Shown in pieces: positions 1 to 8,917 of a DNA stretch of 64,000 nucleotides (position 1 is the stretch's first letter; every line of letters starts with the position of its first letter). This DNA comes from an uncultured Desulfobulbaceae bacterium (lineage in GTDB: Bacteria > Desulfobacterota > Desulfobulbia > Desulfobulbales > BM004): contig CAMYKS010000014.1 in NCBI GenBank assembly GCA_947259115.1, positions 57,280 to 121,279 on the forward strand, read 5' to 3'. The notes below the pieces were generated by a model. That model saw only the letters and a program-made list of their open reading frames with translations, made no database searches and was not told where the DNA came from. Both the position numbers and the translations under genes were made by a program.

Positions 1-2
1 CA

Positions 3-1055
3 TTGGGCATGGACAATCAAAAACTTGTCATTAACGGAGTGTTCATTTCTTCCTCCAAAGACCGGTTGGCTCAAGCCTGGCATAAGCGCAGCCAAAATGC
101 ACTTGCTGTATTGCCTGACATTTTATCCGGACTTGACCGTATAGAGACGCCGTTGCTGCCCTTCCTGCCATTAGGAGTCGAAAAGTTACGTCACCTTTGG
201 CAGGCAATGCTTGGTGCAGCAATTGATGTCCCAACTATTGAAGATGATGCTATAAAAATACTGCCCCCTGCAGCTGTCGCTCTATTTAAAAAGATTGAAA
301 GGCAGGGCAGGGGCGTCATTATGGCAATGGGTAAAGGAGGGGTTGGTAAAACAACCATTGCTACGGAACTGGCAAAATACCTGGCACAGGCAGAACATGC
401 TGTTCTGCTGGCAACAACCGATCCGGCAGCCCACCTCGATTTTTCCCTTGGCAGAACCATGGAAAATTTGACAGTTGCCAGGATAGACCCTAAAGAAGAG
501 ACAAGGAAATATACTGCTAAGGTTATGGCCGAAGCCGGCAAAAATCTGGATGAGCAGGGCAGAAAACTGCTGGCAGAAGATCTGCGTTCGCCCTGTACCG
601 AAGAGATTGCAGTATTTCAGGCCTTTGCCCAATTGGTTGACCGGGGAGAGCATGGATTCATCGTGCTTGATACTGCCCCCACCGGACATACACTATTGCT
701 CTTGGACGCAGCCCAGGCGTATCATCGGGAAGTGGAGCGCACGACGCAGCAACTGCCGCATGCGGTGCAGAAACTCCTCCCCCGTATGCGCGACCCGGAG
801 TATACAAAAGTATTGATAATAACCCTGGCGGAAATGACACCTGTGCATGAAGCAAGGCAGCTTGAAAAAGACCTGGAACGGGCCTCCATTTCATCCTATG
901 CCTGGATCATTAACCAGAGTCTCGCCCCTCTATCCATTACCGATTCCTTCCTGGCGGCAAAACGACAGGAGGAAATGCAATACATCAATCAGGTCGTGAC
1001 GCAATATAGTAAGCATGTTTTTTTAGAAGCATGGTGTGATATACCAATAGATTAA
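3..1055 (+). CDS. arsA: ArsA-type anion-transporting ATPase, 3' part only (gene begins before the window)
   Basis: About 350 residues are visible. The frame is open to the window edge and the first residues already read like the tail of an ArsA A1 half, so the gene very likely starts upstream. The visible part is a linker followed by a complete A2-type half: a deviant Walker A GKGGVGKT near residue 110, ATTDPAAH about 25 residues later, and DTAPTGHT near 223. The family drives arsenite/antimonite efflux with ArsB or Acr3, or acts as a Get3-like metallochaperone. No arsB, arsR or arsC is visible, so the substrate is not shown. It lies 48 bases upstream of a corrinoid-protein gene on the same strand, and may be co-transcribed with it. 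The family call is firm; arsenic as the substrate is inference. Confidence 0.85.
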   Translation: MGMDNQKLVINGVFISSSKDRLAQAWHKRSQNALAVLPDILSGLDRIETPLLPFLPLGVEKLRHLWQAMLGAAIDVPTIEDDAIKILPPAAVALFKKIERQGRGVIMAMGKGGVGKTTIATELAKYLAQAEHAVLLATTDPAAHLDFSLGRTMENLTVARIDPKEETRKYTAKVMAEAGKNLDEQGRKLLAEDLRSPCTEEIAVFQAFAQLVDRGEHGFIVLDTAPTGHTLLLLDAAQAYHREVERTTQQLPHAVQKLLPRMRDPEYTKVLIITLAEMTPVHEARQLEKDLERASISSYAWIINQSLAPLSITDSFLAAKRQEEMQYINQVVTQYSKHVFLEAWCDIPID

Positions 1056-1103
1056 TCTCATACGGTCCATATGTGGCCGATAGCAAAATTAAAGGAAACT
1101 TGA

Positions 1104-1736
1104 ATGATTTTGGAACAAGTCGCGAAGTCTTTAGCCAACCTTGACAAGGAAGAAACTATTTCTCTTACAGTACAGGCCATACTGGAAGGTGTAACGTCCC
1201 GAGATATTGTTCTGCACGGACTTTTACCCGGCTTGGGCGAGGTCGCAAAGCGCTATGAAAAAAAAGAGCACCTGTATCCTGATATGTATAAAGCATCCAG
1301 TATTTTTCACGAAGCACTTGCAAAGATAAAACATCAAATTGTTTCCATGGAAACAAAACCGGAAGTATGGGGGGTAATTGGGTTGGCCTACGGCGATATG
1401 CAGGATTTTGGCAAAAATATTGTCCACATGACCCTGGGAGCCAATGGCTTTGAGGTTAAGGATCTGGGGAAGTCGGTACCCAGCGATAAGTTTCTGCAGG
1501 CTGCCAAGGAAGGTGCCGACTTTATTGCAATTTCAATTATGACAGATGAAGGTGTGGAAGAAGCGAAAAAGGTTGTGCAGGGATTGAAAGAAGCGGGTGT
1601 GAGAGAGCAGGTGAAAATAATTGTAGGAGGCGCCGGGGTTAATGCCCTAAAAGCAGCTCATATTATCGAGGCTGACGGCTATGCAGAAGACGCTGCAGAG
1701 GTGGTTGAGTTTGTGAAAATCTTTTTTCAGGCCTAG
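1104..1736 (+). CDS. Methyltransferase-type corrinoid protein lacking the cobalt-ligand His (DxQxxG)
   Basis: This 210-residue protein has the two-part fold of MtaC/MtbC/MttC corrinoid proteins: a helical cap (residues about 1-85) and a B12-binding Rossmann domain (about 88-210). The family signature DxHxxG supplies the lower axial His to cobalt. Here it reads GDMQDFGKN, with Gln100 where the His belongs, while the SxL-like segment (AISIM) and the GG loop (VGGAGVN) are kept. A non-His lower ligand should change the Co redox potential or base-off behaviour. The paralogue at 36196-36876 keeps the His. It follows arsA on the same strand; a DUF1638 gene is convergent. It could be a methyl carrier with unusual chemistry or a corrinoid-storage/delivery protein. 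Confidence 0.9.
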   Translation: MILEQVAKSLANLDKEETISLTVQAILEGVTSRDIVLHGLLPGLGEVAKRYEKKEHLYPDMYKASSIFHEALAKIKHQIVSMETKPEVWGVIGLAYGDMQDFGKNIVHMTLGANGFEVKDLGKSVPSDKFLQAAKEGADFIAISIMTDEGVEEAKKVVQGLKEAGVREQVKIIVGGAGVNALKAAHIIEADGYAEDAAEVVEFVKIFFQA

Positions 1737-1898
1737 AAAGATGTGGAAAAAATAATCATCTCCAGTGACGGTGATGGAGGCCATCCGGTCAACAACCCCT
1801 GGAGCAAAAGGCTTTTGTGGTTGGAAGGGCTCTGCGAAACAATCCAATTGGTCATCGTTTGCTCTTCCGGCCTGGTTGAATTTAAGTTCCTTGCTCAT
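1647..1898 (-). CDS. Possible small protein following the DUF1638 gene (weak)
   Basis: An 83-codon frame begins at an ATG overlapping the DUF1638 stop codon, in a different frame. I do not recognise it. Its last 90 bases run antisense to the 3' end of the corrinoid-protein gene, which argues against it. It is listed because the overlapping start resembles translational coupling and because nothing else occupies 1737-1881. Confidence 0.2.
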   Translation of the reverse strand: MSKELKFNQAGRANDDQLDCFAEPFQPQKPFAPGVVDRMASITVTGDDYFFHIFLGLKKDFHKLNHLCSVFCIAVSLDNMSCF

Positions 1899-2535
1899 TA
1901 GCTGACTGTGGTGCTGATTCTTTGACAATGGCCAGTGCCTGCCGGATAACCTGCTCCAGCAAGTTGTAGGACCCGCTGGTTTTCTCCAGCCGCAGGCCCA
2001 GATCGTTAGCGATTTGTTGGGCCTTGGGCTGCAGGGTTTCAGAACCGTCGTCAGTCTGCATGTCAATATACAGGGCGCGGCTGAAGCCCTCCAGCAGGCG
2101 GCGGGCAAATTGCAGCGGGTCAATTTCTTTACTGCCAGTGCGATTGAGTTGTAATTCATGGAATACAAAGTCGGTACCCATACGGGTCCAGCCTGGAGAG
2201 AGAAACCAGGTGCCCGGACATCGCTGCAGTTCCTTTTCGTAGCGTTGTTGACCCAGCAGGACGCCGATACAGTCTTCAGCCTCTGGCCGCAAAATCGGGA
2301 CCTTGAAATCATTGCCCAGCCGGTCCATGGCCTGGCAGCGGCCATAACCGAGAACAATTACATCTACTTTATCCTCAAGAAGTTCGATCTGCCGGATGAC
2401 TTCAGCCAACAACCGGTCCGGTTCGATATGCAAACCCCAGGGCATGGATTCAAGATGGCTGATTTCCGAAATGTCAGCGGTCAAGGCCAATATTTCACTT
2501 TTCAGAGTTTCACAGTATATAATGCCGATGCTCAT
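1882..2535 (-). CDS. DUF1638 family protein
   Basis: A 217-residue soluble protein resembling the DUF1638 family: an N-terminal IIYCETLKSEI segment, a WGLHIEPDRL segment near residue 33, a VIVLGYGRC turn near 60, and a Trp/Gly-rich WFLSPGWTRMG segment near 110. From memory, DUF1638 genes often sit near corrinoid methyltransferase genes in methanogens and anaerobic bacteria; their biochemical function is not established. Here it is convergent with the His-less corrinoid protein, which fits that association. There is no strong ribosome binding site before the chosen ATG, so the start is moderately uncertain. Confidence 0.7.
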   Translation of the reverse strand: MSIGIIYCETLKSEILALTADISEISHLESMPWGLHIEPDRLLAEVIRQIELLEDKVDVIVLGYGRCQAMDRLGNDFKVPILRPEAEDCIGVLLGQQRYEKELQRCPGTWFLSPGWTRMGTDFVFHELQLNRTGSKEIDPLQFARRLLEGFSRALYIDMQTDDGSETLQPKAQQIANDLGLRLEKTSGSYNLLEQVIRQALAIVKESAPQSANEQGT

Positions 2536-2612
2536 GATATGATAAGAATGCTATTTAGCAAGGTTTTGGGCCTGAGCCCTTAGAAAAATTCATACAAAAG
2601 GAAAAGTTTATT

Positions 2613-2813
2613 ATGGAAAAAAAAACGCTTCATTGTCCGGTTCGTGAAAAGATTAATGAGTATTGCTCCTGCCCGAAGGTCGATTGTGAAAGACATGGCC
2701 TTTGCTGCGAGTGCATTGTAAATCACAAAAACAGGATCAATGATGCCTTTGAAAAAAGATTCCCTCACTGCTTGCGAGACCTTTTAAAGGAAGCGCTTGC
2801 TGCTGGAAAATAA
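2613..2813 (+). CDS. Small Cys-rich protein (DUF6485-like)
   Basis: Sixty-six residues with eight cysteines clustered in a zinc- or Fe-S-binding-like arrangement: CPV, then CSC, then DC, then CCEC followed by NHK, and one Cys near the end. The pattern matches the small proteins I know as DUF6485, which usually read IN..C.C...C...G.CC.C..YH. A ribosome binding site (AAGGAA) lies about 8 bases before the ATG. It is a single gene between two minus-strand genes. Function is unknown; metal binding is inferred from the cysteines only. Confidence 0.7.
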   Translation: MEKKTLHCPVREKINEYCSCPKVDCERHGLCCECIVNHKNRINDAFEKRFPHCLRDLLKEALAAGK

Positions 2814-2827
2814 TTATTGCAAATACG

Positions 2828-3658
2828 TTACATTATGAGTCCTGAATTGCTTGCAGCTGTATCATCATTGCCGGCAATAAGTAAGGTTTCCTTAAGTATT
2901 TTAAACATCTCGACCAGGCGAAACGAAAATTCGCGATCCTGATAATGACCGGCGACAAATACCATATCTTCCATGAAAGCCTGGTCTTTTTCTGTGAATC
3001 CATATTGTTTCTGCCAGTCCGGCAACAGTGAATGAGAAAATCCGATGCCCTGATCCGTCAGGTAGGATAATGCAATGTAATCAACAAGTTTTCCACAAAG
3101 ATGGCTGGCCCTCGTCCAATTGTGCGGCATGAATTTTTTGTATAGCTTTCTATCCTCTGCAGTTGGATTTATTGTATAAAAATAATAATAAACCTGTGGG
3201 AGTCCCCGATCCATTCCAGCAAGAATTTTTGTCGTCTCCAGCCTCTTCAAAGCGCGACTCAAATGATCCACCAACTCACGTATGAAGTAAAGCGCGCTGC
3301 CGGAAAGCGGCATCAATGGTAGAATATGGTTTTGAAAATTGAATTGGTATAAATTTGTGTCAGCCTCAACCATGGCATGGACAATTTCCAGTTCCAGCCA
3401 TCCCTGCAAAGCGCCAACCGTGATGCCAAGTAAATCGTCGGAACAGATGGAGAGATGGACAGTGCCATTCCGTTCGGCAACACGGATAGATTGCCTGCTG
3501 CCGGCATCCTGCCGTCGGGGAGAAGCGGATTTTTTAATGAAGGTCCAATCCACCGGTGGAGGATTTTGAGAAGCAGCGTGTTGCAGGAATTCCTGAATGA
3601 TAAGGTCTGCCTGGTGTTGAATATCGTATGGTGCAGTCAGGGGGGAGTGGGTAATCAT
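2828..3658 (-). CDS. Hypothetical protein, 276 aa
   Basis: I do not recognise this protein. It appears soluble, has no signal peptide or membrane segment, and is probably mostly helical. A central aromatic-rich stretch (VYYYFYTINP) lies near residue 155. There is one His-containing helix (ELEIVHAM) but no complete metal-binding motif. It ends 15 bases from the convergent small Cys-rich gene. The coding call rests on the long open frame with neighbour-like composition. The start is uncertain because no clear ribosome binding site precedes it. Confidence 0.6.
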   Translation of the reverse strand: MITHSPLTAPYDIQHQADLIIQEFLQHAASQNPPPVDWTFIKKSASPRRQDAGSRQSIRVAERNGTVHLSICSDDLLGITVGALQGWLELEIVHAMVEADTNLYQFNFQNHILPLMPLSGSALYFIRELVDHLSRALKRLETTKILAGMDRGLPQVYYYFYTINPTAEDRKLYKKFMPHNWTRASHLCGKLVDYIALSYLTDQGIGFSHSLLPDWQKQYGFTEKDQAFMEDMVFVAGHYQDREFSFRLVEMFKILKETLLIAGNDDTAASNSGLIM

Positions 3659-3782
3659 TTATCTGTCTTTTCAATCAGGCCAGGTTAATCCAAAGTGTTA
3701 AGTCAAGAATAATTAAAATAATCAGATTTCCAGACAATTTCAAGCAGACTTGCATTCCAGACACAGGCTGTTCCTTGTTCAT

Positions 3783-5123
3783 TTAGGATGGAAAGCATTT
3801 GGCAAAGGATTGCATCAAACGCGGCGATCCCTTAATCTTTATGCGCCGCTGGGCCAGGGCAGCCACAAGATTTTTTTCACGGGCCAGGAAATTGAGCCAG
3901 GTTCTTGCATCTGCTTCGACTAGGATATCAGGGTCGCCGACAAGGTCATTCTGAACAATGAGCGAACTGTCCCTGATTGTTATTGTGCTCTCGCATTCCT
4001 CGTCTCCAGTGAAACGGAAGTGATATACCGTATCCATGCTTTTTGCTATGCCCCGTTGGAAGACAACCGGCAAGCTTGCAAGGAAGTTTTTAATTGTATC
4101 CGGCCTTAAGCCATTGGAGACTTTTTGTGTTTTCTTGTTCGGAAATTTTCGGACTACGTGAGTTTCAGCGTCAGTTCCGGGCACAACGTAAATGATTTCC
4201 TCTTTTTGCTGCAATGGTTTGACCACTTCAGTAATGTATTTTTTCCGGTCATCAAGGAATTCTCCGATTACATCATCGCCAGCAGGACAAACAGCCATAC
4301 AATAGGAAGACTTGTTGCACATGCCATAACTGAGAGACTGCCACATGGATACCGTTTCCTTGTCGCATACCTTGCGGCGATATGTCTTGATATTGTTACT
4401 TGTTACAATGTTTTCGACCCAGTTCTGAAAGCCGCCCATGCGGTCACGGTAATTATGAGTCATGCAGTTGGCAAAATTGAAATAACCGTCTGTTCCGATG
4501 GCGCCCACAGGACATACTGTTGCACAGAGTTTACAGTCGATGCAAGGGTTATAATCCAGAGGATTATCAATGGCGGATACATCACGGTCGAGCAGAACAG
4601 TACCAAGAACAATGAAGTTGCCGAGCCTGGGATGGATAACTATGCGGTTTAAGCCCATAACACCAAGGCCGGCTGCCTGGGCCACCGTTTTATGGGATAC
4701 AAACCACATTTTTCCGGGCCATTTCGACATATCCATTGGAAAGCCGCTGGCCGGGTATAACGCATTTATTCCATCTTTTTCCAGGGTCGCTGTAATCCTG
4801 CGGGCTACTTCGTTAACCCTGTGAAAAGTCAGTATATACTCAGTATCAGAAACCGCTCTGTCAATGCAGCGGACATTGTTACGGTTCAGGCGGCAGACGA
4901 TGCTTAACAGGCTTTGGCATTTTGGGAAGGTGGATAAAATGTCCTGCCGCTGATCTGCCAGTGAGGGGTCATCTATAGAAACAAGTCCAGCATCGTCAGC
5001 ACCGGACTCCACGGCCAGCTTTTTAAGCATATCGCTATCGAGGATCTGCTGAACAGCAGCTTTGGAAGATGAGTTTTTTTGCTCCAGGTAACGTTTCACA
5101 GTCGGGTGATCCGAGAGTCCCAT
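3783..5123 (-). CDS. QueG/reductive-dehalogenase-like 4Fe-4S protein with C-terminal SCP2-type domain
   Basis: About 446 residues from the ATG with a good ribosome binding site (AGGAG, 7 bases upstream); a longer reading to 5159 adds 12 residues without one. The N-terminal half resembles epoxyqueuosine reductase and reductive-dehalogenase C-terminal regions. A ferredoxin-like motif CIDCKLCATVCPVGAI lies near residue 210, and further cysteines follow (CNKSSYC, VCPAGDD). The last ~110 residues resemble an SCP2 sterol-carrier domain, a lipophilic-ligand pocket. No TAT signal or membrane anchor is visible, so it is not a typical respiratory dehalogenase. The combination suggests a cytoplasmic, possibly corrinoid-dependent reductase acting on a hydrophobic substrate, which is inference. 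Confidence 0.75.
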   Translation of the reverse strand: MGLSDHPTVKRYLEQKNSSSKAAVQQILDSDMLKKLAVESGADDAGLVSIDDPSLADQRQDILSTFPKCQSLLSIVCRLNRNNVRCIDRAVSDTEYILTFHRVNEVARRITATLEKDGINALYPASGFPMDMSKWPGKMWFVSHKTVAQAAGLGVMGLNRIVIHPRLGNFIVLGTVLLDRDVSAIDNPLDYNPCIDCKLCATVCPVGAIGTDGYFNFANCMTHNYRDRMGGFQNWVENIVTSNNIKTYRRKVCDKETVSMWQSLSYGMCNKSSYCMAVCPAGDDVIGEFLDDRKKYITEVVKPLQQKEEIIYVVPGTDAETHVVRKFPNKKTQKVSNGLRPDTIKNFLASLPVVFQRGIAKSMDTVYHFRFTGDEECESTITIRDSSLIVQNDLVGDPDILVEADARTWLNFLAREKNLVAALAQRRIKIKGSPRLMQSFAKCFPS

Positions 5124-5164
5124 ATCGTTCTCCTTTTCGCAGAATTTTCCGTATGACACTGAGA

Positions 5165-5503
5165 CTAGTTTCTCGGCCAGTACATTATGATTCCGACACC
5201 GATAAGCGCTACTATGCCCCCTACAATATCGAACCTATCTGGAACGATCTTGTCTACTTTCCACCCCCAAAGGATTGACAAGGCAACAAAAATGCCACCG
5301 TAAGCAGCATAAACACGCCCAAAATGGGCTGGCTGCAAAGTAGGAACCACTCCATAAATTACCAGGACTATCGCCCCGAAGAAAGCATAAACCATGGGCT
5401 TGCCTTCTCTTAACCACTGCCAAACGAGATAACCTCCACCAATCTCGCAAAGACCAGCCAAAAGAAAGTAGCCAATTGATTTCGTTATAGTAATTGCGTC
5501 CAT
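5165..5503 (-). CDS. YnfA/UPF0060 family small membrane protein
   Basis: A 112-residue integral membrane protein with four hydrophobic helices, typical in length and sequence for the YnfA/UPF0060 family ([32 protein letters not shown]). Members resemble small multidrug-resistance transporters; the physiological substrate is unclear. It sits in the inner membrane. It lies upstream of the Fe-S/SCP2 gene on the same strand and could share a transcript. The ATG is preceded by a weak purine run. Confidence 0.85.
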   Translation of the reverse strand: MDAITITKSIGYFLLAGLCEIGGGYLVWQWLREGKPMVYAFFGAIVLVIYGVVPTLQPAHFGRVYAAYGGIFVALSILWGWKVDKIVPDRFDIVGGIVALIGVGIIMYWPRN

Positions 5504-5762
5504 TATTTCACTGATGAGCTAAACATTTATGATACAAACTATTTCTTCTATAATTTGTGTAAATCATAAGCTGCTATCTGTTTTTTTAGAGGACACACAA
5601 AACTAGTTGCAGAAGGGTCAGCCAACATCTGATAATCACTGGATCAGGAGACAGGTAAGTGTCTCGCCCGCTTTCTTACCTTGTTCTGCTCGTTAAGTTG
5701 TACGGAGGTAAGAATACTTTAATAAAAAGACAAAAATGGGAAAATATCTCCGCTTAAATGGA
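5504..5762. other. Intergenic region, no gene seen
   Basis: About 260 AT-rich bases between YnfA and the TPR gene. There are short complementary GTAAG/CTTAC words around 5650-5710 but no convincing stem, promoter or coding frame. Confidence 0.4.
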
Positions 5763-6260
5763 TTAGGTCGAAGGTTGTTTTACCTTTATTTTATCAGCAC
5801 GAGTTTCCATTTCAACGGCTTCCGAATTTCTATCTAATTGCCGTAATATATTGGCGCATTGTCGCAGGTAGGTCGCAAGGCTCGGGCTCTCGGAGCCTAT
5901 CGATTTTTCGTCAATCGCGATGGCCCGCCGCAAATAACCTTCCGCTTCTTCAAATTTACCTTGGTCCTGACAAATTTGAGCCAAAAGACTCAAATTCCAG
6001 GAAATGTATTGGTTGTCCGCCCCATACACTTTTTCTTGAATAGCCAGTGATTGCCGGATCATTGCCTCTGCCTTGTTTACTTTTCCCAGTGTATGGTACA
6101 TCCAGATTACGTTGTCCATACATTCCGAAAAACGGATGTCTTCGGATCCGAATTTTTCCGTAATTTTAAGAGCCTCATTGAATTTCTCTTCCGCCATGGC
6201 CAGATCACCTTTCTGGTAATACTCCATGGCTTCTGCATTCAACTTTTTCCACTTCTCCAT
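5763..6260 (-). CDS. Tetratricopeptide-repeat protein
   Basis: About 165 residues from an ATG preceded by AGGAAG at proper spacing; an upstream ATG at 6293 lacks a site. The protein is almost entirely kinesin-light-chain-type TPR repeats (YYQKGDLAMAEEKFNEAL, then KAEAMIRQSLAIQEKVYG, then EAEGYLRRAIAIDEKSIG). These form a cytoplasmic protein-binding scaffold. No enzymatic domain or signal peptide is present. Its partner is unknown; hcp lies 102 bases upstream on the same strand. Confidence 0.8.
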   Translation of the reverse strand: MEKWKKLNAEAMEYYQKGDLAMAEEKFNEALKITEKFGSEDIRFSECMDNVIWMYHTLGKVNKAEAMIRQSLAIQEKVYGADNQYISWNLSLLAQICQDQGKFEEAEGYLRRAIAIDEKSIGSESPSLATYLRQCANILRQLDRNSEAVEMETRADKIKVKQPST

Positions 6261-6361
6261 TTGAAATTCTTCCTTTTTCTTTGCAACTGGCAATTTTTTT
6301 CATTCTTCCAAGAGAAGAGGACTGCAGGTAAGTATTCCGGCAGCCCTCTTTCTAGGTATAG

Positions 6362-8005
6362 TTATGACCCTAAACAGGCCGCGATATCTTCCTCCGGTGT
6401 GCTGATTGGTTTAATAAAGTTTTCGAAAAGCACTTTGTGGGCGTTAGGCGTCAGGAATACCGGCATAGTCGGGCCAAGCCTGATGTCCTTGAACCCCCAA
6501 TGAATAAGTGTCAAAAGAATCGCCACTGCCTTCTGTTCGTACCAGGAAAGGATCAGAGATAAGGGGAGATCATTAATTCCTACCTCCAGGGCTTCTGCCA
6601 GGGCATTGGCCACGACCATGGCTGAATATGCATCATTGCACTGGCCTACATCCAATAGTCTCGGTACCCCTCCTATTGCTCCAAGATCGCGGTCGAAGAA
6701 GCGGAATTTGCCGCAGGCCAGGGTAAGTATAGCGGTATCATCAGGGGTTTTTTCAACGAAATCCGTGTAATAGTTGCGGCCTGATTTAGCCCCGTCGCAC
6801 CCGCCTACCAGGAAGAAATGCCGGATTGTTTTTGATTTGAGGTAGTCAACCAGCAGATCAATGACGCTCCCCATGGGATGTTGCTGAAGAACTGTATTGC
6901 GTGCGTAACCCACCCATACAGGTCCAGCGTCTTTGTCATCAGTGTAACCTGGCATCTGCAAAGCCTTCTCAATCACCGGGCCAAAATCACCGTTTTTGAC
7001 ATGGGTGGTTCCAGGCCAGGCGACGAGGCCAGTTGTAAAAACGTTATTTATATAGCTCGATGCAGGTTTTTGGATGCAGTTTGTGGTGAAGAGAACGGGA
7101 CCTGGAAAGGCGGGCAGTTCTTTCTGTTGGTTTTGCCAGGCGGTGCCGAAGTGACCTGCTAAATGAGGGTATTTCTTCAACTCCGGATAGGCATGGCAGG
7201 GCAGCATCTCGCCGTGAGTATATATGTTAATTCCTTTCCCTTCCGTTTGTTTAAGCAGGTCTTCCAAATCTTTAATGTCATGCCCGGTGACAAGGATAGC
7301 CTTGCCGGCTTTATGCCCCAGGCTTACAGGTGAGGGTTCGGGATGTCCAAAATGACCTGTATTCCCGGCATCCAATAATTCCATGGCCCTGAAATTCGTC
7401 TTGCCGGTATCAAGTGCAATTTCCAGCCAATCCTGCAAACCAAGACTTTTATCTGTCATCTGGGTCAGTTTTTTCTGCAAAGAGGCATATACTGCATCGT
7501 CTTCCTGGCCGAGAATTGCAGCATGATCAGCATATGCAGCAGCACCGCGGATGCCATATAATGTTATTTCCTGCAGGCTTTTCACATCCTCGTCCCTGTC
7601 CCAGTCAATGGGAAGACCAATTTTTTCTCCCTGTTCCACCAGGCCGGCAATGTCTTTTGCAGGCTGAAAGGTTGTTGCTGGATCATCAAAGGAGGTGTTG
7701 CCACCGGCGCTCGTTATTTTGCTTTTAAGTATTTCCCGTTTTTCTACCGTCTTTCTAATAAGAGTTTCCAGGCGGGTCGGATCAAAGTTTACATTGGTGA
7801 GAGTTGAAAAAATTGCCTGCAGTGAGAATCGGTTAATATCAGCGTCGTTTATTTCTACAGAACGCCCAGCAACAGTTAAATGACAGAGTCCGCGGAGTGC
7901 ATACGTCAGTAAATCCTGGAGTGCTGCAACATCTTTGTTTTTACCGCATACTCCAATTTCAGTGCACCCACCCTTGGCAGTTTGTTCACATTGATTGCAA
8001 AACAT
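6362..8005 (-). CDS. hcp: Hydroxylamine reductase / hybrid-cluster protein
   Basis: About 547 residues, the usual Hcp length. The N-terminus FCNQCEQTAKGGC followed by GVCGK gives the spaced cysteines of the [4Fe-4S] or [2Fe-2S] cluster in class I Hcp of anaerobes. Hybrid-cluster ligands are visible further on (THGEMLPCHAYP, TTNCIQKP, LACGKFRF, GQCNDAYSA). Hcp reduces hydroxylamine and acts as an NO reductase/nitrosylase in the nitrosative-stress response. The GAGGAG site favours the second Met (position 8005). A NorQ/NorD pair and a DUF2284 gene lie upstream on the same strand, so this may be a nitrosative-stress or metal-repair group. Confidence 0.95.
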   Translation of the reverse strand: MFCNQCEQTAKGGCTEIGVCGKNKDVAALQDLLTYALRGLCHLTVAGRSVEINDADINRFSLQAIFSTLTNVNFDPTRLETLIRKTVEKREILKSKITSAGGNTSFDDPATTFQPAKDIAGLVEQGEKIGLPIDWDRDEDVKSLQEITLYGIRGAAAYADHAAILGQEDDAVYASLQKKLTQMTDKSLGLQDWLEIALDTGKTNFRAMELLDAGNTGHFGHPEPSPVSLGHKAGKAILVTGHDIKDLEDLLKQTEGKGINIYTHGEMLPCHAYPELKKYPHLAGHFGTAWQNQQKELPAFPGPVLFTTNCIQKPASSYINNVFTTGLVAWPGTTHVKNGDFGPVIEKALQMPGYTDDKDAGPVWVGYARNTVLQQHPMGSVIDLLVDYLKSKTIRHFFLVGGCDGAKSGRNYYTDFVEKTPDDTAILTLACGKFRFFDRDLGAIGGVPRLLDVGQCNDAYSAMVVANALAEALEVGINDLPLSLILSWYEQKAVAILLTLIHWGFKDIRLGPTMPVFLTPNAHKVLFENFIKPISTPEEDIAACLGS

Positions 8006-8167
8006 GGTCATTCTCCTCTGTGATTAGTATGACAGATACCCATTTTAGTATCTTGGAAATTCTAGTTTGTCTGGGTTAGGAACAGAAAGGATTTTTTATA
8101 AATTACATAGTTACTCTAACAGTGATGTTTAGTTCTGGTTATCGCCTAAAAGATGATTTTTACGTAT

Positions 8168-8674
8168 TTAATCCAAAAGAACCATGCTGTACCAGCAGGG
8201 CAGGAGTTCTCCTTTTTTGTCAAATTCCACCTTTAACCCTAACGGTTCTACTGTTTTGCCGATATCTATCCCGTAGGCATCCATGGATGGACGCGCCATA
8301 AGCGGGAAGCGGCATGGTTCCGGATGAGAGCATTCTTTGCACCAGACGCAGAGAATCATTGCAAAGGCATGCATGAACTGGTGGGAAAACATAGCCTCTT
8401 TTTCGACCTTTACGGCAACATCCTGGCCCTTGCGGGGATCCGGGGTCTGGATAATTAATGCCTTGCTGTATTGTGAAAAGGCTTCCTGGAATTTTTCCGG
8501 CGAGATGTCCAGGTAAGGAGGACATGTCCAATATTTGCCCCATCGATCACAACCGAATCTGCATTTCAGAAAAGAGCGGGAATCAAAAACAATAGCGTCA
8601 GTATCAATTATCTTTGCTTCTGTTGCACCTAGTTCAATGGCCTTTTTAACAATATCCTGCAGCTTTTTTTTCAT
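8168..8674 (-). CDS. DUF2284 Cys-rich metal-binding protein
   Basis: 168 residues. The cysteines fit the DUF2284 family: KCRFGCDRWGKYWTCPP near residues 38-53, and CVWCKECSHPEPCRFP near residues 109-125. This arrangement could bind an Fe-S cluster or zinc. The function is not established, but the family is common near corrinoid methyltransferase loci in anaerobes, and a second copy lies at 32816-33451 inside the C1 cluster. It is cytoplasmic by appearance, with no signal peptide. Confidence 0.8.
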   Translation of the reverse strand: MKKKLQDIVKKAIELGATEAKIIDTDAIVFDSRSFLKCRFGCDRWGKYWTCPPYLDISPEKFQEAFSQYSKALIIQTPDPRKGQDVAVKVEKEAMFSHQFMHAFAMILCVWCKECSHPEPCRFPLMARPSMDAYGIDIGKTVEPLGLKVEFDKKGELLPCWYSMVLLD

Positions 8675-8763
8675 AATTTTTCCGTTGTTTCCTTCGATCT
8701 TAATGAATTTATTTTTTAAACTATCTTCGTAAATGAGCTTAAAGGTACAAAATATTCCGGACT

Positions 8764-8911
8764 GTAACTGTTCAGAAGCACCTCATATGCGCGGAAGAGG
8801 TCTGCCCGCTATACATCAGTATGATGACAGGCCGATGACAGATAAGCGCAGACTTCGAAGCAGGTAAGCGACTGCAGGGAGATTCCGGATGTGGTGCTGA
8901 TGAGCAGTTAC
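8764..8911. repeat. Inverted-repeat element, copy 1 of 3 (~148 bp)
   Basis: The ends are imperfect inverted repeats (left GTAACTGTTCAGAAGCACC, right end GGTGCTGATGAGCAGTTAC). Copies 2 and 3 are at 40507-40614 and 41339-41445 with the same terminal design. Copies 1 and 3 share the internal word ACAGGCCGATGACA. It lies in the gap between the NorD-like gene and the DUF2284 gene. No coding content. It is probably a MITE-like or REP-type dispersed element. Confidence 0.7.
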
Positions 8912-8917
8912 CTGTCT

